In this document: positions 1 to 4,947 of the stretch, one piece after another
Layout of the letters: each line of letters opens with the position of its first letter
Numbering within the stretch: position 1 is the first letter of the stretch
Assembly: GCA_030040175.1 (NCBI GenBank)
Contig: JASHUF010000342.1
Coordinates: forward strand, 1 to 7,110
Direction of reading: 5' to 3'
DNA from: Acidobacteriaceae bacterium
Lineage (GTDB): Bacteria; Acidobacteriota; Terriglobia; Terriglobales; Acidobacteriaceae
Length of the DNA: 7,110 nt
The notes under the pieces: generated by a model
What the model was told of the DNA's origin: nothing
Seen by the model: only the letters and a program-made list of their open reading frames with translations
Databases searched by the model: none
Made by a program: the position numbers and the translations under genes

Positions 1-1292
1 CCCGGCAGCCGCTGGTCGCCGGTAATGAGCCGGGCGCCGCGGGTGAAGGTGAAGTAGGTCCACATCCAGTTGGCCAGCACCGAGAACCGGTTGCGGAAGC
101 CGATGAGAAAGAAGATGTGCACCGTAAGCCAGGTGAACCACGCGGGCGTGCCGCTCAGATGGGCGCGGAAGGGCCACTTCACGTTGGCCACGGCCGACAT
201 GCGGCCGATGGTGGCCATGTCGCCCTTGTCGAAGTAGCGGAAGGCCGGCCGCGGCTTGCCGGCTAAATCGGCGGCGATGGCCTTGCCCACAAAGTCGCCC
301 ATCTGCATGGCCGGCTGGGCCACGCCGGGCACCTGGCGGCCGTCCTGCTCCACGTGGGCCAGATCGCCGAGCACGAAGACTTCCGGCAGGCCCGGGGGAT
401 TCAGCTGGTCGTCTACCGGCACGCAGCCGCGAGGGTCGAGAGACACGCCCAGCATTTTGCCTAGCGGCGAGGCCTGCACGCCCGCGGCCCACAACGTCAC
501 TGCCGCTTCCATGCGCTGGCCGTTGGCCTCCACCCAGCCCGGACCCACGCCGGTGACCTGCATCCCTGTGTGCACCTCCACGCCCAGTTTCCTGAGCGTG
601 GCCTCAGCCCGCGCAGAAAGGTCCTCAGGGTAGGCGCCGAGGATGCGTTGCCCGCCATCGAGCAGAAGCACGCGCGATTGGTCCGGCCGGATGTGGCGGA
701 AATCGTGGCGCATATAGAGCTGCGCAATGTCGCTGATGGCGCCCGCCAGTTCCACCCCCGTGGGCCCGCCGCCAATGACGACAAAGTTCAGCGGCGGATG
801 CCATCCATACTCCACCTTTTGCCGCTCCGCCAGCTCGAAGGCCAGCAGCACGCGGCGGCGAATCTCGATGGCATCCTCGATCGCTTTGAGGCCCGGCGCC
901 AGCGGCCTCCAGTCCTCATGCCCGAAGTAGGAATGCGTGGCGCCCGTGGCCAGAGCTAGGTAATCGTACTGGATTCGGGCTCCGCTGGCGAGCGAGACCA
1001 CGCGCGCGTCTGTCTCGATGCCCACCACCTCGTCCATGAGCACTTCGGCATTCGACTGCTTGCGCAGGATGGTGCGGATGGGCTGCGCGATGTCAGCCGG
1101 CGATAGAACCGCAAGAGCCACCTGATAGAGCAGCGGCTGGAACAGATAGTGGTTGCGCCGGTCGACGACAGTCACGTCCACGTCAAGATGCGCAAGGCTG
1201 CGCGCCGCGCGGAGGCCGGCAAACCCTCCGCCCACGACGACCACGCGGGGGCGCTTGCACCCGTGATTCGCCGTCACCGCCTCCTGGCTCAT
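1..1292 (-). CDS. ndh: Type II NADH:quinone oxidoreductase (NDH-2), C-terminus cut by window edge
   Basis: This gene encodes a single-subunit, non-proton-pumping NADH dehydrogenase that passes electrons from NADH through FAD to membrane quinone. Reading the minus strand from the ATG at 1292 gives 430 codons with no stop before the window edge. E. coli NDH-2 is about 434 residues, so only a short tail is missing. Visible motifs are an N-terminal FAD-binding glycine loop (VVVVGGGFAGLRAA, residues 17-30), the stretch NHYLFQPLLYQVA (47-59), a second glycine loop for NADH (VVIGGGPTGVELAG, 171-184), the FAD-binding VFVLGD (305-310) and the quinone-site signature AQPAMQMG (325-332). The hydrophobic aromatic stretch WFTWLTVHIFFLIGF (385-399) with the following residues is the usual C-terminal membrane anchor. 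The start is supported by a GGGAGG ribosome site at 1298-1303, 5 nt away. That site lies inside a strong hairpin, described separately. The gene is transcribed divergently from the TerC-family gene. A sulfide:quinone reductase is much less likely, because the NDH-2 C-terminus is clear. Confidence 0.93.
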   Translation of the reverse strand, partial: MSQEAVTANHGCKRPRVVVVGGGFAGLRAARSLAHLDVDVTVVDRRNHYLFQPLLYQVALAVLSPADIAQPIRTILRKQSNAEVLMDEVVGIETDARVVSLASGARIQYDYLALATGATHSYFGHEDWRPLAPGLKAIEDAIEIRRRVLLAFELAERQKVEYGWHPPLNFVVIGGGPTGVELAGAISDIAQLYMRHDFRHIRPDQSRVLLLDGGQRILGAYPEDLSARAEATLRKLGVEVHTGMQVTGVGPGWVEANGQRMEAAVTLWAAGVQASPLGKMLGVSLDPRGCVPVDDQLNPPGLPEVFVLGDLAHVEQDGRQVPGVAQPAMQMGDFVGKAIAADLAGKPRPAFRYFDKGDMATIGRMSAVANVKWPFRAHLSGTPAWFTWLTVHIFFLIGFRNRFSVLANWMWTYFTFTRGARLITGDQRLP

Positions 1293-1317
1293 GCGCACCT
1301 CCCTCTAGGAGATGCGC
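1293..1317 (-). promoter_or_regulatory. Hairpin sequestering the ndh ribosome binding site
   Basis: On the minus strand, GCGCATCTCC is followed by the loop TAGAG and then GGAGGTGCGC. The two 10-nt arms pair along their full length, with one T-G wobble. The right arm contains the Shine-Dalgarno sequence GGAGG and ends at the base directly before the ATG of ndh. In mRNA this would hide the ribosome site in a stem next to the start codon, which is a typical layout for translational control. As DNA it is also a near-perfect 25-bp inverted repeat, so a repressor site is the alternative. The pairing is seen directly; the function is inferred. Confidence 0.55.
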
Positions 1318-1351
1318 GAGACCGCGATTCCGTCACAAGCCGCGCTGACTT

Positions 1352-1373
1352 GCCGGCCAGCTAAGCGGCCGGC
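1352..1373. repeat. Perfect inverted repeat in the ndh/terC divergent region
   Basis: GCCGGCC (1352-1358) and GGCCGGC (1367-1373) are perfect inverted repeats around an 8-nt spacer, in the middle of the 126-bp divergent region. The repeat could be an operator serving one or both genes, or a short hairpin in either leader. GC-rich sequence makes such short repeats fairly common, so its role is uncertain. Confidence 0.3.
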
Positions 1374-1406
1374 TCCGCCAACTGCTCCTGTGCCGCTCTC
1401 TTGCTA

Positions 1407-1412
1407 TAGCAT
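1407..1412 (+). promoter_or_regulatory. Candidate -10 element (TAGCAT) for the TerC-family gene
   Basis: TAGCAT fits the TANNAT pattern and ends 6 bases before the ATG at 1419, so transcription would start at or next to the start codon. No purine-rich ribosome site precedes that ATG, which agrees with a leaderless transcript. The overlapping GCTATAGC (1403-1410) is self-complementary and could also serve the opposite strand. No clear -35 hexamer is visible, so this is a weak prediction. Confidence 0.3.
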
Positions 1413-1418
1413 CCAGCT

Positions 1419-2279
1419 ATGATTGCAGGCGTCTCCTGGCCTTGGTGGCTGGGCTTTCACGCAGCCGTGGCTGCTCTGCTCCTAGCCGACTCGCTGCTGC
1501 CCGGCCATCGCGGCCAGTCGCCTCGCGCCGCGACCTGGGCCTGGCTGGGTACGGGCGGTTTTGCCCTTGCCGCGGCCGGATTCGCGGTCTGGATCGGCTT
1601 TGCCCAGGGGCGCCAGCCCGCGCTGGAGTTCGTGGCCGGTTACACCATTGAGGCCTCGCTCAGCGTGGATAACCTCTTTGTTTTCCTGGTGCTGTTTCAG
1701 GGATTCGAGATCAGCCGCGAGCGCCAGCACAGGGCGCTCCTGTGGGGCGTGTGGTGCGCCGTGGTGCTGCGGGCTCTGTTCATTTCCGCCGGCGTTACGC
1801 TGCTTGCGCACTTTCAATGGATCAACTGGTTCTTCGGCCTGATTCTGCTTTATGCCTCCTGGCGCCTGCTGCGCGGCGGCTCCGCCCGCGCGGTCATCCC
1901 CCGGTGGATCCGCCGCCTGCAGCCCGCCCGCGGCTCGCTTCTGCCCGTTATCCTGGCCGTCGAAGTCACCGATCTTGTCTTTGCCACCGACTCCATCCCC
2001 GCTGTTCTCTCCGTCACCCACAATCCCTTCGTGGCCTATACCTCCAACATTGCCGCCATTCTCGGGCTGCGCTCGCTTTACTTTGCGCTCGCCGGCCTGC
2101 TCGACCGCTTCCGCTCGCTTCACTATGGCCTGGGCGCGCTGCTCACCTTTGCCGCCGTCAAAATGCTCGCCGCACGATGGGTCGAAATTCCCATTGTGCC
2201 TTCGCTCGCGGTCATTGGCGCCATCCTGGCCATCTGCGCGGTGGCTTCATGGAAGCAGGGAACAGGGAACAGGGAATAG
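1419..2279 (+). CDS. TerC/Alx-family integral membrane protein, probable metal-ion (Mn2+) exporter
   Basis: This is a polytopic inner-membrane protein of 286 residues with about eight or nine hydrophobic segments. The family signatures are clear: an acidic membrane motif IEASLSVDNLFVF (residues 77-89; E78 and D84 are likely metal ligands), a second one EVTDLVFATDSIPAV (182-196; E182, D185 and D191) and YTSNIAAILGLRSLYF (207-222). Alx and its Bacillus relatives export or balance manganese; older members were linked to tellurite resistance. The specific substrate here is inferred. The protein is shorter than E. coli Alx (about 320 residues), mainly because the basic cytoplasmic loop between the two motif halves (about 151-173) is short. 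The start is fixed by an in-frame TAG at 1407-1409 and the absence of another nearby start codon. No Shine-Dalgarno site is visible. The last residues, KQGTGNRE, are encoded by a heptanucleotide repeat rather than by conserved family sequence. It is divergent from ndh and convergent with nadB. Confidence 0.9.
   Translation: MIAGVSWPWWLGFHAAVAALLLADSLLPGHRGQSPRAATWAWLGTGGFALAAAGFAVWIGFAQGRQPALEFVAGYTIEASLSVDNLFVFLVLFQGFEISRERQHRALLWGVWCAVVLRALFISAGVTLLAHFQWINWFFGLILLYASWRLLRGGSARAVIPRWIRRLQPARGSLLPVILAVEVTDLVFATDSIPAVLSVTHNPFVAYTSNIAAILGLRSLYFALAGLLDRFRSLHYGLGALLTFAAVKMLAARWVEIPIVPSLAVIGAILAICAVASWKQGTGNRE
2256..2276 (+). repeat. Three perfect tandem copies of CAGGGAA ending at the terC-family stop codon
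   Basis: CAGGGAA occurs three times in succession, directly followed by the TAG stop at 2277-2279. Because the unit is 7 bp, the three copies are read in three different frames and encode the non-conserved tail QGTGNRE. Similar GGGAACA-type heptamer arrays occur between genes in several phyla, which is recalled knowledge and not checked here. Confidence 0.75.
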
Positions 2280-2282
2280 AAC

Positions 2283-2302
2283 GGGCGCTCGCGAGCGGCC
2301 CC
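2283..2302. terminator. Candidate bidirectional terminator hairpin between convergent genes
   Basis: The 23-bp gap between the TerC-family gene and nadB is almost filled by a GC-rich hairpin. CGCTCGCGAGCG (2286-2297) is a perfect palindrome, and flanking GGG (2283-2285) can pair with CCC near 2300-2302 if one base is bulged. Its position between two converging genes suggests a shared terminator. Neither strand shows a good run of T after the stem, so intrinsic termination may be inefficient. Confidence 0.35.
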
Positions 2303-3985
2303 TTACCACTTCTCAAACTGCACGCGTCCATCCCGGCCCAGCTCCGAGTGTTTCTGAAAATTTTCGTCGTCGCGCCGGGGATGGTCGCTGCGAAAGTGTG
2401 CGCCGCGGCTCTCCCTCCGCGCCAGCGCGGATTGGAGAATGGCGCCGGCCACGCGGCTCAAAGCGCGCGCCTCGGTCCATCGCCGGCCGGAGCGCGGCTG
2501 GCCGGCAAGCTGGGCCAGCGCCGCCTCGCACTCGGCCTGCACGGCCATCCCCGCGCGCAGGCCGCTCTCTTCGCGCAAAACGCCGGCGTGGGCCCACATC
2601 GCAGAACGGAGACCGGCGATTGCGTCCTCTACGCGCTGCTCTTCGGCCGGACGGAGCGGCTTCGCCGCTTGAAGCCTTTCGGCTCTCACGCGGACGAGCG
2701 GGAGGCCGTCGGCAAGGATCGCCTGCGCGGCGCGTGCGCCGAAGACCAGTCCCTCCAGCAAAGAATTCGACGCCAGCCGGTTGGCGCCGTGCACGCCGGT
2801 GCAGGCCGCTTCGCCCGCGGCATAAAGGCCGGCGAGGCTGGCGCGCCCGGCGAGATCGGTGCGGATGCCGCCCATGAGGTAATGCGCCGCCGGCCGCACC
2901 GGAACCAGGTCGCACGCGAGATCGAGCCCGTAACGCGCGAGAAACGCGCTGATTCCCGGAAACCGCCGGTGCAGATCGACGTTCCGAATGTGGCGCATGT
3001 CCAGGTATACCGGCCGCGTCCCCGGATTCGCGTTTTTCGCCTCCCCGCTCGTCCGATCCTGGCTGGCCATGCCCTCGCGCGCAATGGCCCGCGCCACCAC
3101 GTCCCGCGGGGCCAGCTCGAGCAGCGGATGATACCGCTCCATGAACCGCTCGCCGCGCTCGTTGCGCAGGTACGCGCCTTCGCCGCGCAGCGCCTCGGAG
3201 AGGAGAAACCGCGGCGCGCCTGCAAGCGCCAGCGCCGTGGGATGGAACTGGTAAAACTCCATGTCTGCGAGCTCCGCGCCCGCCTCGCGGGCGAGCGCGA
3301 TGCCGTCGCCCGTGGCCACGGCCGGGTTGGTGGTCTCCGCGTAGACCTGTCCCGCGCCGCCTGAGGCCAACAGCACTGCGCGCGCGCGGACCGATCGCGG
3401 CGGCTCCTGCGCGCCGGTTCCGCCGGCGCACTCCAGCTCCGCTCCCACGACGCGCCCGCCCTCGGTCAAAAGCCGCGTCACCTGTGTCCACTCGGCAAAG
3501 CGGATGCATTTCTGCCCGCGTGCGTGCGCGAGCAGCGCCCGGCTGATCTCGGCGCCCGTAGCGTCGCCGTTGGCGTGCAGAATCCGCGCCAGCGAGTGCG
3601 CGCCCTCGCGCGTGCGCAGGAACTGGCCGTTCAGGCGGCGACCTTCGCTGTCAGTGGCCAGGTCGAAGTTCGTGCCCCACTCGATCAGCTCGGCCACGCG
3701 CAGCGGCCCCTCGCTCACCAGCGCTTCAGCGGCCGGACGGTACACCAGCCCGTCGCCGGCACGCACCGTGTCTTCGAGGTGCAGGGACACGTCCTCGCCG
3801 TCCTCCGCGGCCACGGCGATGCCGCCCTGCGCATAGTGCGTGTTCGACTCGCCCAGCGACTCCTTGGTGACCACCAGCACGTCGCCCTGGCCGGCGAGCC
3901 CCACCGCGGCCCGCAGCCCGGCCACGCCCGCGCCCACCACCAGAAAATCCACTGCCCGAGGCTCCGCTTCTGCGATCTTCTCCAT
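2303..3985 (-). CDS. nadB: L-aspartate oxidase
   Basis: This cytoplasmic flavoenzyme oxidises L-aspartate to iminoaspartate using oxygen or fumarate. Quinolinate synthase NadA then condenses iminoaspartate with dihydroxyacetone phosphate, the first committed step of de novo NAD synthesis. The protein has 560 residues, slightly longer than E. coli NadB (540). Domain order is normal: FAD Rossmann loop VVGAGVAGLRAA (residues 16-27); SNTHYAQGGIAV (47-58); TREGAHSLARILHANGDATG (125-144), with E127 matching catalytic E121 of E. coli; FHPTALA (247-253), with H248; LLSEALRGEGAYLRN (261-275); RDVVARAI (294-301), with R294; HYLMGGIRTD (368-377), with H368; and GANRLASNSLLEG (400-412), with R403. The C-terminal helical region ends ESRGAHFRSDHP (525-536). 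These residues distinguish NadB from succinate dehydrogenase SdhA. The start is fixed by an in-frame TAG 15 nt upstream (3998-4000); the ribosome site is poor, with only GGGGA nearby. nadA and nadC are not adjacent. Orthology is based on motifs, not on an alignment search. Confidence 0.96.
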   Translation of the reverse strand: MEKIAEAEPRAVDFLVVGAGVAGLRAAVGLAGQGDVLVVTKESLGESNTHYAQGGIAVAAEDGEDVSLHLEDTVRAGDGLVYRPAAEALVSEGPLRVAELIEWGTNFDLATDSEGRRLNGQFLRTREGAHSLARILHANGDATGAEISRALLAHARGQKCIRFAEWTQVTRLLTEGGRVVGAELECAGGTGAQEPPRSVRARAVLLASGGAGQVYAETTNPAVATGDGIALAREAGAELADMEFYQFHPTALALAGAPRFLLSEALRGEGAYLRNERGERFMERYHPLLELAPRDVVARAIAREGMASQDRTSGEAKNANPGTRPVYLDMRHIRNVDLHRRFPGISAFLARYGLDLACDLVPVRPAAHYLMGGIRTDLAGRASLAGLYAAGEAACTGVHGANRLASNSLLEGLVFGARAAQAILADGLPLVRVRAERLQAAKPLRPAEEQRVEDAIAGLRSAMWAHAGVLREESGLRAGMAVQAECEAALAQLAGQPRSGRRWTEARALSRVAGAILQSALARRESRGAHFRSDHPRRDDENFQKHSELGRDGRVQFEKW

Positions 3986-4070
3986 CCATCCCCGAGGCTA
4001 ACATCGCCGGCCGGCTTCGCCCATCCGGCGGGAAGGTACCGGAAAAGTCACCCTGCCCCAAAAAATTCAT

Positions 4071-4100
4071 TTGACCTTGCCGCGCGCGCAGCACCATAAT
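4071..4100 (+). promoter_or_regulatory. Candidate sigma70-type promoter, TTGACC-N18-CATAAT
   Basis: TTGACC (4071-4076) and CATAAT (4095-4100) each match the -35 and -10 consensus at five of six positions, with an 18-bp spacer. Transcription would start near 4107 and run right, away from nadB, giving a leader of about 200 nt before brnT or a separate small transcript. It is the best consensus promoter I see in the window, but no gene begins immediately downstream. Confidence 0.4.
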
Positions 4101-4132
4101 TCGGCCAATATTTGCCGCGAATCCAGGGGGAA

Positions 4133-4148
4133 CGGGCCGTCCGGCCCG
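4133..4148. repeat. Short GC-rich inverted repeat
   Basis: CGGGCCG (4133-4139) and CGGCCCG (4142-4148) are perfect inverted repeats 2 bases apart. In RNA they would fold as about 6 bp with a 4-nt loop. There is no T-run on either strand, so it is not a good terminator. It lies within the possible leader from the 4071-4100 promoter. Confidence 0.3.
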
Positions 4149-4273
4149 ATGGGCGACGCCAGAGATTCGCTTCCGGGCTACTCGTTTTCGGGCTTGACCC
4201 ATCCCTGAGTCCACAACTTCCCCAAAGGTCCGTTGACTCGCCGTCGGGAAGTTCGTCCATCCTGCAACCGGGA

Positions 4274-4279
4274 TAGAAT
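4274..4279 (+). promoter_or_regulatory. Candidate -10 element (TAGAAT) of the brnTA operon
   Basis: TAGAAT matches five of six positions of the TATAAT consensus and lies 33 bases before the brnT GTG, giving a predicted transcription start near 4286. The -35 region is poor (TTCGTC at 4252-4257, 16-bp spacer). The last base of the hexamer is the first base of the palindrome at 4279-4301, so a protein bound there would block RNA polymerase. Confidence 0.45.
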
Positions 4280-4301
4280 GTATGCACGAATTGTGCATAC
4301 A
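4279..4301. promoter_or_regulatory. Perfect 9-bp palindromic operator upstream of brnTA
   Basis: TGTATGCAC (4279-4287) and GTGCATACA (4293-4301) are exact inverted repeats around the 5-bp centre GAATT. The site overlaps the predicted -10 end and transcription start of brnTA. Brucella BrnA, a ribbon-helix-helix protein, represses its own operon alone and with BrnT, so autoregulation at this palindrome is the natural reading. The repeat is seen directly; binding is inferred. Confidence 0.6.
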
Positions 4302-4312
4302 ATGGATGTGCC

Positions 4313-4588
4313 GTGGGCTTCGAGCGGGACGCTGGCAAGGCGGAGGCGAACTGGAAGAAGCATGGCGTGCGCTTTGCCGAATCGTTGCCTGTGTTCGAGG
4401 ACGAAGATGCAATCACCCTCACCGACCAAGATTCGGACCCGCACGAGGCGCGCTTCGTCACCATGGAAATGGGAGCGAAAGGGCGAGTCCTGGTGGTTGT
4501 CTATTGCTACCGCGGCAGGAACATCCGCGTGATCTCGGTAAGGCGCGCCGCACCGCGCGAGCGCCGGCAATACGAGGAGCTGCGATGA
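4313..4588 (+). CDS. brnT: BrnT-family toxin (RelE-like ribonuclease fold, DUF497)
   Basis: This is the toxin of a type II toxin-antitoxin pair. BrnT of Brucella is a small RelE-fold ribonuclease that halts translation and is neutralised by BrnA. The 91-residue product has the family layout: N-terminal FERDAGKAEANWKKHGVRF (residues 3-21, matching the usual FxWDxxKaxxNxxKHGVxF pattern except that the W position is R), a middle strand RFVTMEMGAKGRVLVVVY (47-64) and C-terminal IRVISVRRAAPRERRQYEE (71-89). The only in-frame start after the upstream TAG (4274-4276) that suits the family N-terminus is the GTG at 4313. The ribosome site is weak. It overlaps brnA by four bases (ATGA), the standard coupled arrangement with the toxin first, and is preceded by a palindrome. 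Whether the toxin is active cannot be seen; the length and motifs look intact. Confidence 0.88.
   Translation: MGFERDAGKAEANWKKHGVRFAESLPVFEDEDAITLTDQDSDPHEARFVTMEMGAKGRVLVVVYCYRGRNIRVISVRRAAPRERRQYEELR
4574..4579 (+). promoter_or_regulatory. Ribosome binding site of brnA inside brnT
   Basis: GAGGAG lies 5 nt before the brnA ATG at 4585, within the last codons of brnT. It decides the start: a longer open frame in the same phase reaches back to 4282 but would run through brnT. The strong site here beside the weak one of brnT would favour making more antitoxin than toxin. Confidence 0.7.
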
Positions 4589-4848
4589 AAAAGAGCTGCG
4601 ACTTCAGCAAGGGCAAGCGGGGGCGCGTGGTTACGCTGCCGAAACAGCGTGGTAAGACGAGGATCACAATCCGGCTGGATGAGGACCTGGTGGACTATTT
4701 TCTCAAGGAAGCCGATGCGTCGGGCGGAGCCTCCGGATACCAGACGCTCATCAACAATGCATTGCGGCGGCACGTGGAAGGTCAGGCGCCGAAACTCGAA
4801 GAGACGCTGCGGAAGATTGTGCGCGAGGAAGTGCGCAGGGCGGGATAA
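4585..4848 (+). CDS. brnA: BrnA-family antitoxin (ribbon-helix-helix DNA-binding protein)
   Basis: This is the antitoxin and probable autorepressor of the preceding brnT. The 87-residue product begins MKKSCDFSKGKRGRVV, a common opening in this family where the N-terminal arm contacts the toxin. It continues with the ribbon-helix-helix core KTRITIRLDEDLVDYF (residues 24-39) and GYQTLINNALRRHVEG (51-66). The strand TRITIRL would pair in the dimer and enter the DNA major groove. A charged C-terminal helix, KLEETLRKIVREEVRRAG (70-87), follows. The start codon overlaps the brnT stop (ATGA, 4585-4588) and has a good GAGGAG site. It likely binds the palindrome at 4279-4301. In a CopG-type superfamily the exact family assignment rests mainly on the BrnT neighbour and the N-terminal sequence. 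Confidence 0.87.
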   Translation: MKKSCDFSKGKRGRVVTLPKQRGKTRITIRLDEDLVDYFLKEADASGGASGYQTLINNALRRHVEGQAPKLEETLRKIVREEVRRAG

Positions 4849-4932
4849 GCTTTCGTCCAGAACCTCAGAACGAGCGCAAAGGATTGGACGAGTACCGCCG
4901 GGTTGCGCCTCCATCGGCGGAGTGCCGCCATG

Positions 4933-4938
4933 TACGAT
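4933..4938 (+). promoter_or_regulatory. Candidate -10 element (TACGAT) for aroB
   Basis: TACGAT matches four of six positions of the -10 consensus, with the key TA and final T. It ends 9 bases before the aroB GTG, so transcription would begin about 0-3 nt upstream of the start codon. No Shine-Dalgarno site is present, which fits a leaderless or nearly leaderless mRNA. No -35 hexamer is recognisable at the right distance. Read-through from brnTA, 99 bp upstream, is an alternative source of aroB mRNA. Confidence 0.3.
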
Positions 4939-4947
4939 TGAATCACT

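Larger units (their letters stand above)
3986..4312. other. Intergenic region between divergent nadB and brnT (327 bp)
   Basis: No convincing gene lies here. It holds the nadB leader on the minus strand, a plausible sigma70-type promoter reading rightwards (4071-4100), a short GC hairpin (4133-4148) and the brnTA promoter with its palindrome (4274-4301). It looks less GC-rich than the neighbouring coding DNA. A 19-codon frame opens at the ATG at 4149 and ends at 4208, but it has no adjacent ribosome site and nothing recognisable. I looked on the minus strand for an NAD-sensing riboswitch ahead of nadB and could not recognise one. Confidence 0.6.

Noticed and set aside
1293..1418. Possible manganese-sensing yybP-ykoY riboswitch ahead of the TerC-family gene
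   Set aside because: The conserved riboswitch core sequences are not visible, and the gene seems to have almost no 5' leader.
1482..2123. Minus-strand open frame of 213 codons antisense to the TerC-family gene
   Set aside because: The product is Gly/Gln/Ala-rich and featureless. The plus-strand frame has conserved membrane motifs, so this is a shadow.
1742..3364. Long plus-strand open frame of 540 codons running through the TerC-family gene and antisense to nadB
   Set aside because: It overlaps two genes with clear family motifs in other frames. Its product is low-complexity and rich in Arg, Ala and Pro, as expected from a GC-rich shadow frame, and it matches no family I recognise.
4149..4208. 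Nineteen-codon plus-strand open frame in the nadB-brnT gap
   Set aside because: It has no ribosome site at a usable distance and no recognisable sequence; frames this short are expected by chance.
3986..4312. Possible NAD-sensing (nadA-motif) riboswitch ahead of nadB, expected in some acidobacteria
   Set aside because: I could not find the paired domains or conserved loop sequences on the minus strand. A covariance-model search would be decisive.
4282..4584. Upstream extension of the brnA frame to an ATG at 4282 (188 codons in total)
   Set aside because: The extension would cover all of brnT in another frame and start inside the operator palindrome. The conserved BrnA N-terminus and the GAGGAG site place the start at 4585.
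4853..4891. Inverted repeat TCGTCCA / TGGACGA after brnA
   Set aside because: The arms are 7 bp with a 25-nt loop and no T-run, too weak for a terminator and plausible by chance.
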